A stretch of 64,000 nucleotides of DNA, taken from NCBI RefSeq assembly GCF_032362555.1, contig NC_083506.1:11455501-11519500 (forward strand), in the 5' to 3' direction. Below are positions 34,626-46,681 of the stretch, in pieces (the first letter of the stretch is position 1; the number at the start of each line of letters is the position of its first letter). The translations under genes were made by a program, and so were the position numbers. Source of the stretch: Amyelois transitella. Taxonomy: Eukaryota > Arthropoda > Insecta > Lepidoptera > Pyralidae. The notes below the pieces were generated by a model that was not told the DNA's origin, did no database searches, and saw nothing but the letters and a program-made list of their open reading frames with translations.

Positions 34626-35379
34626 TAAGAAATGATTTCCATTCTTAATTCATGGGCAGATGGGAACGCTTTATAATTGACATTTTGGTATTATGATATA
34701 AAGTCCTATCCTTATAATAAACAAGATTATTGAAAAAAAATAAAACTATATTGAAATCGCTTCATCCGTTTATAAGCTATGCTGCCACAGACAGACACGT
34801 CAACTTACAACACACCTCTTTTTGCGTCGGGGGTAAAACTTAAAAACTTTTATATTTATTTAAGGTTTGCCCAAATCAGTAGTCGTCATTTGAGTAAAAC
34901 TCATGAAGTCCATTAGATCAAGCGTGACAAAGTTACACACTTACGGATTTCTAATATTAGAATTGTTTCAGTGGTAAATATCGCGCTATTTCGAACTCAC
35001 GAATATAACTAAAATGACGCAAATTGAAGAAACAATAAAATAGTTACACTCGACATGATGATCAATTAAACACTCGTTCCATGTAACATATAAATATATT
35101 ATCTTATCACAATATCGTAACATATAACTACATAATGTAACAACTTTATAAAAAGACACATAATTTTGTTTTTGAGCAAACTAAATTTTCCAAGTGTGTA
35201 TAGTTATTATATAAAAATAATAAAAGGACGCCACTTTCTTGTCTTTAGTTTCAAATATGACGTCATAAATGTTTTATATTAATTCAAAATATGATGGGAA
35301 AGTCCATTTTATAAATTTAAATAAATATGAAAAAAATAATTATGCCATCTGTGAATAAAACAAATTTAGAACAATTTTT
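34626..35379. other. No gene; one LINE-like remnant
   Basis: 34733-34848 (AAATCGCTTCATCCGTTTAT ... TTTTGCGTCGGGGGTAAAAC) resembles the 3' end of lepidopteran RTE-type LINEs, from memory. The rest is AT-rich and unremarkable. Confidence 0.45.
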
Positions 35380-35583
35380 ACATACATACATATGTAAAAT
35401 CACGTCTATATCCCTTGCGGAGTAGACAGAGCCAACAATCTTGAACAGACTGATAGGCCAAGTTCAGCTGTATGACCTAATGATGGAATTGAGATTAAAA
35501 TAGTAACAGGTTACTAGCCCGTCGCCTACAAAAACAATCCCAAGTTTAAGGCTATCACTTAGTCGTCTTTTACGACATCCATA
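35380..35583 (-). mobile_element. Repeat A copy, head truncated
   Basis: Starts (CATA)n at 35380, has the blocks CTTGCGGAGTAGACAGAGCC and TTTTACGACATCCAT, then stops, so the GCCGTGTGG head is missing. Confidence 0.85.
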
Positions 35584-36038
35584 CATGTCTGATTTATACA
35601 ACCTTTCCTTTCATAAGTAAGTTTGTATACATATTTTGCGGTTCCTTATATAGGGATGATTACATTTAAATGTTGATATAGAAATAAAAAATTACTCCCG
35701 CCCTTATTCACGAACGTTAACAAGACATACTAAGAGCTCAAATTCAAATTCAAAAAATTCAAAATTTTTTATTCATTATTATAGGATATTATTATATCGC
35801 TTAATAATTGTCGTATGGTTTAACAACTTGGTTGACGTCAAATATATTACTTAAAAACTAAGTTTACTGCCGCTTCCAAGGCGTCAGTGCAGAAGAAGCG
35901 GTAACAAACTGCACTGCAGCATTTTCTTTAACAACGTCAACTTCACAATATTAAATTATACTTAGAATATAATGTGGACGGGAGAATACATTGTTCACGG
36001 GAGATTTATATATTTATGAGATTTAATATTGAAAAAAG

Positions 36039-36040
<2 letters not shown>

Positions 36041-36070
<30 letters not shown>
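36041..36070. repeat. (AT)15 microsatellite
   Basis: Thirty bases of alternating A and T in the LINE 3' UTR. Confidence 0.97.
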
Positions 36071-36073
<3 letters not shown>

Positions 36074-36152
36074 ATGGATTGCCAATTTTAAAAAGATTTA
36101 TGTACAGAGTGTACTGAAATTTTGATTTAAGTTCAAATTAAACTACAATTAA

Positions 36153-37106
36153 TTACGAGGTTCCTGTGCCAAGCTCGAGCCAGATGTTTTTATCATTAAG
36201 GTAATCATCAGTCCTATAATAAGCCTTCTCACAAAGTACTTTCTTTACATACTCTTTGAATTTTCGGTAGGGCATATCAAGAACAGACTCCGGCAACCTA
36301 TTATAAAATCGTATACAGTTCCCCATAAATGATTTACTGACTTTGCTAAGCCTATGAAACGGTATGACTAATTTATGTTTATTACGTAAATTTCTATCAG
36401 TTGTGGCACTAACTTTTTGAAAAAAAGAGGTATTTTTCCTAACATACATTATAAGATCAAAAATGTACTGGGACGCTACTGTAGGTATGTTTATTTTCTT
36501 AAAGAGTTGTCTTAACGAGTCTCTTGGTCCTAAGCCGTAAATTGCGCGAACGGCCCTTTTCTGAATTATAAAAATAGTTTGTATATCAGCCGCGCTACCC
36601 CATAAAAGTAAACCATAAGATAACAAGCTATGAAAATAGCTGAAATAAACAAGCCTAGCTGTAGCTACATCTGTCAATTGTCGGATCCTCCTAACAGCAT
36701 AAGCGGCAGAGCTAAGTCTATTGGATAGTTTAGAAATATGAGCACCCCACTGTAGCTTTGCATCAATTATAATTCCTAAAAACTTTGTATTTTCAACAAA
36801 TTCTAATTTCTGGCCTTCCAGTATTATGTCAGTATTGGCCTGCCTTACGTTTGGAAGGGTAAATTTAATGCATTGGGTCTTATTAGCATTTAAAAGAAGA
36901 TTGTTGGTTGAGAACCAGATAGATATGGCCGACAGTATATTATTAACCGAACTTACATTTTCGCTATGGCGATCTAATTTAAATATTAAAGAAGTGTCAT
37001 CGGCAAACAGCACTATACCCGCCTGTTTTTCCACCATAAAAGGCAGGTCATTGACATATACCAAGAAGAGGAATGGTCCTAAAATTGAGCCCTGAGGAAC
37101 ACCCAT
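36153..37106 (-). CDS. Reverse transcriptase C-terminal fragment (Jockey-like)
   Basis: The frame is open from 37130; the first ATG (37106) reads MGVPQGSILGPFLFLVYVND, which is polymerase motif B. The catalytic motif C follows as IVLFADDTSLIF. Then come SIWFSTNNLLLNANKTQ (motif D region) and TKFLGIIIDAKLQWGAHI (motif E region). The C-terminal region has LLSYGLLLWGSAADI and RAVRAIYGLGPRDS, typical of Jockey-clade LINEs. Motifs 0 to A, the endonuclease and ORF1 are missing, so the copy is dead although its 317 codons have no stop. The unbroken frame suggests a recent insertion. It lies between the two dioxygenase genes, same strand. Confidence 0.88.
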   Translation of the reverse strand: MGVPQGSILGPFLFLVYVNDLPFMVEKQAGIVLFADDTSLIFKLDRHSENVSSVNNILSAISIWFSTNNLLLNANKTQCIKFTLPNVRQANTDIILEGQKLEFVENTKFLGIIIDAKLQWGAHISKLSNRLSSAAYAVRRIRQLTDVATARLVYFSYFHSLLSYGLLLWGSAADIQTIFIIQKRAVRAIYGLGPRDSLRQLFKKINIPTVASQYIFDLIMYVRKNTSFFQKVSATTDRNLRNKHKLVIPFHRLSKVSKSFMGNCIRFYNRLPESVLDMPYRKFKEYVKKVLCEKAYYRTDDYLNDKNIWLELGTGTS

Positions 37107-37269
37107 TGAGACGCTTGATCCGCTTGACTTTTTATATTAACGCTGATTATATTATAGGTATGTTCGCTATTTTCTAAAGAAGGTTGTCTGATAGAGAATT
37201 CTATTAGCATTAAGTTCACCTGATGTAGTATTTAAGGCTTAATAAAGTTTTTAATAAAAAATATGTCTT

Positions 37270-37745
37270 ATCATCTGTCTCTATCATTTTGGATACCAAA
37301 GTGGTAGAAATAGAGAAAAAACAACACATACGCCTAATAAAGTTTCGTGAATTCCTTATCACAAACGCTGATAAACCAATATATGTATCTTCTCTCTTCC
37401 TAGAAACCCGAATGGCAGAAAGAGACAAAAAATAAGACATATCTAGACAACGTCCGTGTATAAGATGGTCTGGTCTATTTCTTCTTCTTCAAATCTATCA
37501 TCAAGTCAAACAGCTGAACGTGGCCATTCAGTCTTTTCAAGACTGTTGGCTCCATCTACCCCGCAAGGGATATAGACGTGACCGTTTGTATGTATGTATG
37601 TTCTCCGAATCTCTCGGAAAGCTGATAAGCCAATCAACTCTCTTCCTAGCAACTGGTATGGTAAAAAGACAAAAAAAATAAGACATGTCTTGTCAATGTC
37701 CGTGTATAAGATGGTCTGGTCTATTTCTTCTTCTTCTTCAAATCT
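37270..37745. repeat. Direct repeats downstream of the second dioxygenase gene
   Basis: 37345-37497 and 37601-37745 are about 150-bp direct repeats (both contain GTCCGTGTATAAGATGGTCT and TCTATTTCTTCTTCTTC). Between them is a repeat A fragment. A more decayed third unit begins near 37270. The block covers the expected 3' UTR of the gene ending at 37755. Confidence 0.75.
37500..37603 (+). mobile_element. Repeat A fragment, 3' part only
   Basis: AAACAGCTGAACGTGGCCAT through GACGTGACCGTTTGTATG and (TATG)n. Confidence 0.85.
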
Positions 37746-37754
37746 CTCCAAACG

Positions 37755-40700
37755 TCAGTGGGCTGCCACAAAACCCTTATGAAGCTTCTCCAGGTACCGC
37801 TGTCTGCACTCCATGTCGTCTGCCGGCCGGTTGTGGGGCAGCCACACAGGTTCGCCGATGAAGAAACGCTTGGCTTTGATGTAGTTCTGAAATTGAAATA
37901 AAAAAAAAATAATTCTTATACAATCCTACTAATATTATAACATACATACATACATATGGTCACGTCTATATCCCTTGTGGGGTAGACAGAGCCAACAGTC
38001 GTCAAAAGACTGAATGGCCACGTTCAGCTATTTGGCTTATTGATAGAATTGAAATTCAAACAGTGACAGGTTGCTAGTCCATCGCCTAAAAAGAATCCAA
38101 GTTTGTAAGCCTAGCCCTTAGTCGCTATTTACAACATCCATGGGAAAGAGATGGAGAGGTCCTATTCTTTTTTGTATTGGTGCCGGGAACCACACGGCAC
38201 GGCAAGTTAATATTATAAATGCGAAAGTTTGTATGTCAGGATGTCAGTATGGATGTTTGTTACACTTTCACGCAAAAATTACTGAAACGATTACGATGAA
38301 ATTTGGTATGTAGATAGCTGAAGAACCAGAATAACATATAGGCTACGTTTTATCTCGGAGTTTCCGCGGAATTGATAGGGTTTCCATGCGGACGAAGTCG
38401 CGGGCGGCCTCTAGGTATTTATAATTGAATTTGACCCCACATAAAGTTCTCTGTCATACCCAATGGTGAACTGATAGATAATGCTTCTAGGAGTAAATAC
38501 GCCAATTGTGCTATACATTTGTATTTTGTATAATAAAGTTATAAATAAATAAATAATTTTGTTGACCAAAAAAGTCTTAAAATCATAATAATACATATAG
38601 TTACATCTTTATTCGATGCATATACAGAGCAGAGTCTTGAAAAGATTGAACTTGATGCCACATTCAGCTTATAAGCATTTCGATCCATGGGAATTGAATG
38701 ATTGAATGAATGATTTATTGTAAAGAGATGCAGTGGTCCTGTTCTAAAGTTCTGGGAACCACACGGCATTACAATAAAATAATTAACCAAAAGAACAAAG
38801 ATAATGTCCCAAACACTCTTAAAACCCCATCAGTTTTAAGAGTGTGACTAAGAACACACAAAAGATGACATACACCAACAAACTATACTGGAAAAGATTT
38901 CTATTGAAATAAGTAGCAATACTGTTTTAAATGCTCTTGTATATAATTTTGAGTATATCAATACAAACATACATACATATGGTCACGTCTATGTTCTTGT
39001 GGGGTAGACAGAGCCATCAGTCTTGAAAAGACCATTTTCAGCTATTTGGCTTAAAATAGAATTAAGATTCAAAATGTACATTAATAAATAAATAAAAGAA
39101 ATAAATAAATGAAATAAATAAACAAAATGAATTATTAAATAAATAAAATTAATAAATAAATAAATACTCACATTAGTGTCCAAAGTGAATCTGTGGTAGA
39201 TGCCGCTGGGGATTACGATCATGTCCCCGGCGGAGACCGCAATACGGATCCACTGGTCGGAACCGTCCCGCACGTCGAAGTAACCGGACCCGTCTAGGAT
39301 AAACCTGGAAAAGTTTTTATTGACGATTAAAAACATGTCGGTATTAAAAGCATTAGTGGTGTAATGGATACAGTTCCATATCAAAATGCCTTATGTAAAA
39401 ACAGAAACCCGCCTTTTTTGAAGTTGTTAATATTTGTAAAACCTTCCCTTCACCTAAGTGTAACAAACACTTCCCTGAAACTCACATTAAAATCGGTTCA
39501 GCGAATCGCGAGTTAAACTGTGAACCACCTTTTGGTTTTGAAGGTGGTTAATAATTATTAATTATAATTAAATGTCATCCACCCATCTCCTTTGGGTCTA
39601 TGTATGTTGTGCTAGATTAAAGAGAATGAAATAAACAGTGATGAAATGAATTTGTTGTAAAATTAAGTTGTCTTAAGGTAATTGCAAGCTTTGAACTGTG
39701 TGTAGTAAAATTCAAACTGTCACTATTTTAATCTGAATGTGGCATATTAGTATTATCAAGAATGTTGGCTGTCTACCCCACAAGGGATATAGACCTGATT
39801 ATATGCTTGTATGTACAGGCAACACAATATATGGCGAAAAAACTACAAGTGACTTAAGGCTGCATTCAGAATATTTTTTGCAAGGAGGGCTGGCTCATCT
39901 AGCAAGTATGTAAAAAGTTATGTCTCTTTAAAGTGTATATGTATATACAAATCTTCTTGAAATTCGGATTTGTGTATGCATAATTAAGCATCTGAAGAAG
40001 AACTCCCCAGTGCCCTTCTTCACAGCCTGGGAGTCCTATAAAATTACCTCTCACCAATCTTACCTGCGACAATTTACTAAATACCAACACGGCTTGTGTT
40101 TGTTTGTTGTGGTGGTTGTTGTGTATTACAGTACCTACCTAATTTCTTCATCAGTATGCAGATGCTCAGTGAAGAAAGACTTGATCTTCTCCTCGTAGTT
40201 GGCGAGGCACTCCTTGGAGCACACCATTTCGTCTTCATAAGAGTATCCTCTCTCTTTCTTTATTTTATCCAGAACTCCATCAGTTGTGTAGGTGTGAACA
40301 TTTAACTGAAAAATGGGAAGGTACCTATCTAAAATTAAACATTGTACTTAAACATTCCCCATTTTTCTGTATGTATGCACTAATCTCAGGGAGTTGTGGA
40401 CAGATTTTGTTCCTGTTTGAGGGTTTTCTGAGGATGGTTTTATTTATAAATGCTACTACCCAAGTGAAGCTGGGACAGGTGGCTAGTATACTGATAAACT
40501 TCCAAAAAATGTTTCATAACATGAGCTTAAACACACCTCTGCTAAGTAAGTGATAAGTAAACCTAAATTACAGGTTAGGTTTCAAGACATTGAAAATTAT
40601 AGTAATTGATTCTAAGTACGTAATAAAATTAATCTTTGTATGTACTGAGATTATTAATGATAATCTTTCTTACGCAGTAGCGCAAATTAAGTATATTATG

Positions 40701-40946
40701 TAGTTTTTGATTCAAGATAGGTTTTGATCTATTATTTAATAATTTAGAGGTCAAACAGACAATACTTGTGTTATCAGCTCTTAAAAAATAATGAAGAGGA
40801 TATTGATAACATAATCTACTCACGCTGAAGTATTCAACGCCGGTCTTATTGTACAATTCTTCCAAGGTGATAAATTCGGGAGGATTCCTATGGTGTTCCA
40901 AACGTTGATCGGTCGTCTCGTTATCCATATACCACGCCTTGACCAT
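37755..40946 (-). CDS. Adi1: Acireductone dioxygenase, copy 2
   Basis: Coding exons 40946-40824, 40305-40139, 39304-39172 and 37886-37755 give 184 residues. It starts [19 protein letters not shown] and ends [10 protein letters not shown]. Same cytosolic methionine-salvage enzyme as the copy downstream. The metal ligands are His89, His91 and Glu95 in [10 protein letters not shown] and His134 in [23 protein letters not shown] and [10 protein letters not shown] agree closely with animal orthologues, so this is the more conserved paralogue and probably the ancestral-function copy. Intron phases match copy 1: exon 1 ends between codons, exon 2 splits an Arg codon, exon 3 ends after Asn. Introns hold a Helitron-like element, several repeat A copies and an (AAAT)n run ending at the exon 3 donor. 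Transcripts of the pair would run in the same direction, with 4.4 kb between them. Confidence 0.96.
37924..38414 (+). mobile_element. Helitron-like element split by repeat A
   Basis: Begins TCCTACTAATATTATAA after an A, is interrupted at 37941, resumes TATAAATGCGAAAGTTTG and ends GACGAAGTCGCGGGCGGCCTCTAG (shown in two parts: GACGAAGTCGCGGG, CGGCCTCTAG). It is a sister of the TCTATACTAA family. It lies in intron 3 of the copy 2 dioxygenase. Confidence 0.65.
37941..38207 (-). mobile_element. Repeat A copy with 11-bp TSD
   Basis: Flanked by TAATATTATAA at 37930-37940 and 38208-38218. (CATA)n tail at 37941, head GTGCCGGGAACCACACGGC. Confidence 0.92.
38590..39065 (-). mobile_element. Two decayed repeat A copies and a LINE tail
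   Basis: 38590-38766 (heavily deleted) and 38970-39065 (tail half only, (CATA)n start) are repeat A. 38884-38965 (AAAGATTTCTATTGAAATAAG ... TTGTATATAATTTTGAGTA) matches 51960-52040 and is probably the 3' end of another LINE. Confidence 0.65.
39080..39168. repeat. (AAAT)n-rich tract
   Basis: Imperfect AAAT/AATA repeats running up to the exon 3 donor of the copy 2 dioxygenase. Confidence 0.85.
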
Positions 40947-43900
40947 GATAGTAGCTTTTTCAGCACAAATTGTTAAAATGTTAATGGCCCGTAATATAAT
41001 AATTGAGTGATATTGATAGAAAAAACACGAAAACAATACAGCAAGCAATAAACTGAAAAAGATTTATTAGGTACTTTTCTAGATTAGCTGACTGCTGACA
41101 GTGACATTGACAAGTTGTATGGTTACAGTTTAGTGTGTACCTATGTATAATTTTCAACTGCCCCAAACTTGTGGTCCATAGTCGTAACATAATTCCAACT
41201 AACTTTAGAAATTAATTCATTTCTCTCTCTTCTCCACACTCGTTTCTTTTATATTATTGCAAACTTCCTAACTAAAAATAACTTAAGCCTATATTTGCCT
41301 GAAGAAGCCTGTTCCCATTAGGTACTATTATTTTATTTCCTACCTCCGAAATTTTTACTTATGTGCTCTCTTGTTCAACAAAACTTTCATGTACGGTATG
41401 ATTATACATTCACATTATTAACTTGTCTTCTCTTTTACTAACAATACCTACTTGTTGTGTCTGTGCATTTGTTAACCTTCTCCTTTCAGATCGTATAACG
41501 TCCATCGACCAATTTCGTAACTTCGTGTCTCTTCAAACCATGAAATTGGCAGAATCACCAAAAGTCTGGTGCAAGCCATAATATAGAAAAGAAAGAAAAA
41601 ACCTATGTATAAAAGAATGAATCCCCAATATTTCACCTATGTATATTTTGTACAAAAAATAAAGTGAATTAATAAATATTTTTTTTAGAAAACTTTTAAG
41701 TGTGATCAATATATTAGTACCTACGCGAATTTATTGTACACGTACATAACCAAGAAACATTTTATTATTTATATTTTTAATCAACAGGGTTTAAAATTTG
41801 AATTATAAGCAAAGCAAACATATATATGATAAATTGAACACTTTATTGATGAAATTTTTATGTACTTGAATCATCTACACAATAATAAAAAGTATATTGT
41901 ATTTTTGTAACGAATAAACTCAAAAACTACTGTACTGATTTCGCGAAATTTGGCATCGATATAGAATAGAAGTTCGGGAGTAAAGTAGGCTATTTTCTTT
42001 CTAGAATTTCCCATGGTAGCGAAGCCTCGCGTATTAATTTTACAGGTAAAAATAAAAATAGATGTTAGCAAGTAAAAATAGATTTAATGCAATATTCTTT
42101 AATTTATTACAACACTACTTGTCACAAGGGGTTTAACTCGTTTTTTTTTGTGTCTACATAAATATATTCTCCTAGCACCTGGGAATTTTAACTCCTGAAT
42201 ACTGCCTTTTAACCATGCCATAATGCTACGGCAACTGCTTTAAATAAGTACCAGTGTTATGATATTCAAAATTTACAAATTTTAAGACTTCAGCGTTGAC
42301 CGTATGAAAAGTCGGATCTCGGGACTTCAGATTGAAAATTGCGAAAATAAATTTCAAAGACAAAAGCTAAAAAAAGTAGTTTTTTTTTTATTTGTTTGAT
42401 TACATATACTACTATACTTTGTTTATGTATCGGTTAGACCTTTCTACGGTCACCACCGAAGAATAATGCATTATTATATAGGTATTTATATTATTTTAAG
42501 TAACTACATAATAATATATATTTTAGATAAACTTATTTCTATAAGTAATGACATGGGAAAAAGGTTAAAAACTAAAGCCGAACAACTTTCTTATTAAACT
42601 TTCTAGAAACATGATATAATTTAATGATGGGACAGTTTGACGGACGCCGTAGTTTAAACATGGCTAATGTGTAAGATTATTCATGGTTCCGTTGGTAATA
42701 AAATATGATAAGAAGTTGTCCGGCATATCGATTTTTTTCTACGTAGGTACATATTAAGTTTAATCACAAAAAATATATTATTTTGACAATACATACGAAA
42801 ATGTCTTATAATATAGATCCTCCCTATACACTCACTTTGATATGACCGTGATACAAAAATAAAAAGACATGAATCAAGTTTACAACTTTCCCTTTAAGTA
42901 TGAATGAATGTAAATTAAGGTTTTTATTAAACTTAAGTAAACGAAGTTAATTGTAGTTCCTTTTTTTAATTCGGTTTCTAATTTTATGATCATGAAATGA
43001 AAACGACATGTTTTTTTTTCATTTTAACTATTTAAAACAATTGGAATTTATTATAATTGGAAACAAAATCATAAAAATGTTTAACACGGTACAAACTAAA
43101 TGCATTATTGTTACAAACCCAATGGACGGAAGTTAAAATCACTATTCAAAAACAATTGAAAGACAATAACAGTAAGAAATAATTATTAAAATGATTATAA
43201 AACAGTTAAAATAAGTACATATTAATAATGACCGCACTTATGCATGGAATTAATCAAACAAATTATTTTATATAGAAGTATTAATTAAGTATATTTTTAT
43301 TAATGTTTGACATTGCTTCAATTTGAACCAAATTATAATCACCAGTTTAAAAATGCGGGTGATTTTTTTCAAATCAGCAGGAATGAATAAAAATTACTTA
43401 TGCCCGTTTTCACTAACGATTCCTAAGTTATAAGTGTCACCCAAGCCGCGTTTAGGATTTTCTTTATTAAAAATTCGTTTTCACTATTGCTTAAGTGTCA
43501 CCTGACAACTAAGGTGAGCCCTTAAACTTGTTTTGAACATTATTTTAAGCAGGCCCCTAACTTAAGTTATTTAGAAACTTAGGGTCAATGTAAGAACTCG
43601 TTGGTAAAAATCACATTACATTCTTTTATATCGATTTTAATTTCGCTCAATTACAAACATCAAACACAATAAAAACAACAACTTCTAACATAAAATAGAC
43701 AAAAGTAATTTAAAACATAACATAACCTCCTTTAGTCGCGGTCGGGTATATCATAACCTAACTATGGTGCTATACCTACATACTTATTAAAAGTATGATT
43801 ACTTGAAATACATAAAAAGGAGAAATATTATGTATGTATGAACTTAATGTACTTGCTCTAAATATGTACAAATATTTAGACACATATACATATAACAACA

Positions 43901-44390
43901 AGTTGATCCCGAACGAACGTTTTTAATGAAATGGAAATGGAACAAAATTTGACGCTTAATTGTAACGGCATTGTCAATATGCCTTTGACAATATGTGCAA
44001 AATTATAGTATTTTAAATCTTAGGTTTTTTTAATTTTTCGCGATCGGTAAGAAGAAGATGATGTGTTTATTTGTTTAATAATTTCAAAAATATAAATATA
44101 ATTTCTTAGTTTTTTTAAATTAAGTAGGCAAACCAACATACAACCCACAATGTAATGAGTAGTTTCCTTTGCGTTTAGATGTTATTTTATATCATGTATT
44201 TTAAAATCTGAAAGCTGTTTATTATAGATGAAACATGAGATCATGAAATTACTAAAACTACAAAAAAAAAAAACTAAAGTATATGTCATATTCACGCGAA
44301 ACTAATCTATACTGTAGAAAATCTATTTTTAGTAAGTACCTATATACTTTCAAAATTACACACGAGCTACTCTATCCATGTTTACATCTA
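40947..44390. other. Long stretch without a recognisable gene
   Basis: The first few hundred bases are presumably 5' UTR and promoter of the copy 2 dioxygenase. 41905-42035 is a decayed relative of the split Helitron-like element (GATTTCGCGAAATTTGGCAT). 43385-43610 has a directly repeated pair of motifs (CGTTTTCACT and AAGTGTCACC, each twice) that may be a MITE remnant. Open frames here are short and AT-driven. Confidence 0.45.
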
Positions 44391-44402
44391 TAAGGGCCCT
44401 AA
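44391..44402. repeat. Possible transposon footprint
   Basis: TAAGGGCCCTAA stands seven bases from the left end of the Harbinger element. It equals the target duplication plus the palindromic terminal hexamer plus the duplication. Confidence 0.4.
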
Positions 44403-44565
44403 GTATAAGGGCCCTAACGCACTAGCGGTTGGCCGCTAGGCGGTTAGACTCGAGCGGTCCAACCGCTTAACGCGGTTTCTTCGCGGTTGGCCGCCATAGC
44501 GGTCAGCCGCGATGAAACCGCGTTAAGCGGTTGGACCGCTCGAAGGCGCGTGGCCCATAAATAAA

Positions 44566-46681
44566 ATGGACGCCGTCGAGATAGCTTGTGTTATTTATTT
44601 TTACTCCCGAAAACAACGAAAGAAATATAAAAAAAGATACTGGATTCATCCTTTACTAGAAACACGCAACGAATTCGGCCAGTTCGCAAGTTGTTTTCAA
44701 GAACTGAAGAAGCACCAAGATAAATTTTTCGGCTATGTTAGAATGAGTGTTTCGTCATTTGAAGAACTACTAACAGTTTTATATGACACCATCAAAGGAC
44801 AAGATACTAAATTTCGTGATTGTATCCAACCCGAAGAGAAATTAGTAATAACATTAAGGTAAGTATGATAAAAATAAAAAAAGTTTTAGTAGTTATTATG
44901 TTTTAATTTTAATCGCAATGTGGGTTTATAATTGAATAAAAAAAGTAGTAAACTATAACTATTACTGAGAATTATTATCATTAAAAAGATCTAGATAATC
45001 AGATTCTTGAGATATCTGTGAATATGTTGATTCAGGAGACATTACAGATTGTTCTTGATTACATGTTCCACGGTGTGTAGGTGGAACTGAGGGCGGTGGT
45101 GGTGGGTTATTATTTCTAGCAAATGATGGTGTCTGATATCCTTGGGATGGCCCTTGGTTGTAGAATGGTCGTACGTAATCCCAAGTAGAGTTACAGTAGT
45201 TGTATCCAGACGTTTGGGCTTCAGTAATGACTTGCATTATTTGAGATTTTGTACGTAGGCGTATATGTTCAGGCACTTTTTTTATTTCACTAACCAACGA
45301 CAAAAAGAAAAGTCTATCTTCATCTTCTTCCGCCTTTTTCAACTCTACATTCTTATTTAAGACGTTAATCAATTCAACTCCTATATCATCTTCTTTATTT
45401 TTCTTTTTTTTTCGTTTTGGCGGTGGTACTACGACTGGGTCAGCTACGTTTTCTGTTTCATTTCTTTCATTTTCTTGCCTTTGCATGCTTGAATCAGTTT
45501 CATTGATAGATACTGTGTCCTTCAAAAACATTAAATTATTGTAAAATATGTATTGAGTCTTTTTCTTAGCCGCTGACCCACTCCTGGTAACATTGTCCTT
45601 TAGAGCTTTCACGAAATTATCCCTAATGTTCTTCCATTTCTTTTGTAATTCTTTTCCTAGAACAATACAACAAACAAGTTAATGATTTAGTCATAAAGTA
45701 ATAGATTTGTTGTAATTCGTGTGACATGTGCAATAAAGAATATACATAGGTCATTGAATTCAATAAAACATGTAATAATAATAAAATGTTTGTTTCAGAT
45801 ATTTTGCAACAGGTTGTACATTCACGGAACTACATTATACATTCAAAATTGGAGTAAGCACTGTAGCAGAAATCGTACGAGAAGTTTGTTTTGCAATTTG
45901 GTTTTGTCTGAAAGATATTTGTTTGCCTGAACCAAACAAAGACGCTTGGAAAAAAATTGCCAATGATTTTTTTCAAAGAGCAAATTTTCCTAACTGCTTA
46001 GGTGCTGTTGACGGCAAGCACATACGATGCATTGCACCTAATAACAGTGGCTCGATGTGTTTTAATTATAAAAGTTTTTTCTCTTTGGTTTTATTAGCAA
46101 TATGCGACAGTAATTATAAATTTGTTATGGTTGATATTGGAGCTTTTGGTAAATTCAGTGACTCGTCAATATTTCAAAATTCGGTTTTCTATGAAAAAAT
46201 GCAAAAAAACCAATTGGATATTCCAGAGCCACAACCGATTTCACAAAGCAGCGAGACATGTATCCCATACGTATTTGTAGGCGACGAGGCATTTGCGTTA
46301 TCTACGAATTTAATGCGCCCATACGCAAAAAAAGATTTGGATGAAACCAAAAGAACGTTCAATTACAGGCTTTCTAGAGCAAGAAGATATGTAGAATGCA
46401 GTTTTGGAATTTATGCAAACAAGTGGCGTATATTTCATAGACCTCTAAATGTTCAATTCACTCTAGCAAAAGATATCATAAAAGCTACTTGTGTCTTACA
46501 TAATTTTGTAAGAGATCGAGATGGCTATTGTTTCGACGACTCACTCAGTTGCCCTTTGCCAGAAAATGTAACACAGGAAGGGTTAAGAAGGAACAATAAA
46601 ACTGCGTTGAGATACAGAGAATTGTTTGCCGAATATTTTATGACTGATGGGAAATTAGAATGGCAAAGAAATATGATTTAA
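44566..46681 (+). CDS. PIF/Harbinger DDE transposase, two exons
   Basis: Exons 44566-44858 and 45799-46681 encode 391 residues from MDAVEIACVIYFYSRKQRKK. The 940-bp intron has GTAAGT and TTTCAG ends, and the two exons join within an Arg codon to give LRYFATGCTFTELHYTF, the family's LRFLATG-type block. Catalytic residues are Asp169 in GAVDGKHIRC, Asp260 in VGDEAFAL and Glu297 in RRYVECSFGIYANKWRI; the last two are 37 apart. The C-terminus has IIKATCVLHNFVRDRDG. This is a nuclear cut-and-paste transposase with no disabling change seen. The intron contains the last exon of the element's other gene on the opposite strand. Confidence 0.93.

Larger units (their letters stand above)
35741..37138 (-). 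mobile_element. Jockey-type LINE, 5'-truncated
   Basis: The body codes for the C-terminal third of a reverse transcriptase (36153-37130). The 3' UTR (about 35741-36150) contains an (AT)15 run, the block CGCTTCTTCTGCACTGACGC on the minus strand and a tail of TTGAATTTGAATTTGAG. Upstream of 37130 an in-frame TAA at 37139-37137 marks the truncation. No convincing target duplication was found. Confidence 0.82.

Noticed and set aside
40010-40305. Overlapping plus-strand frames near 40.1 kb
   Set aside because: They are antisense to exon 2 of the second dioxygenase gene.
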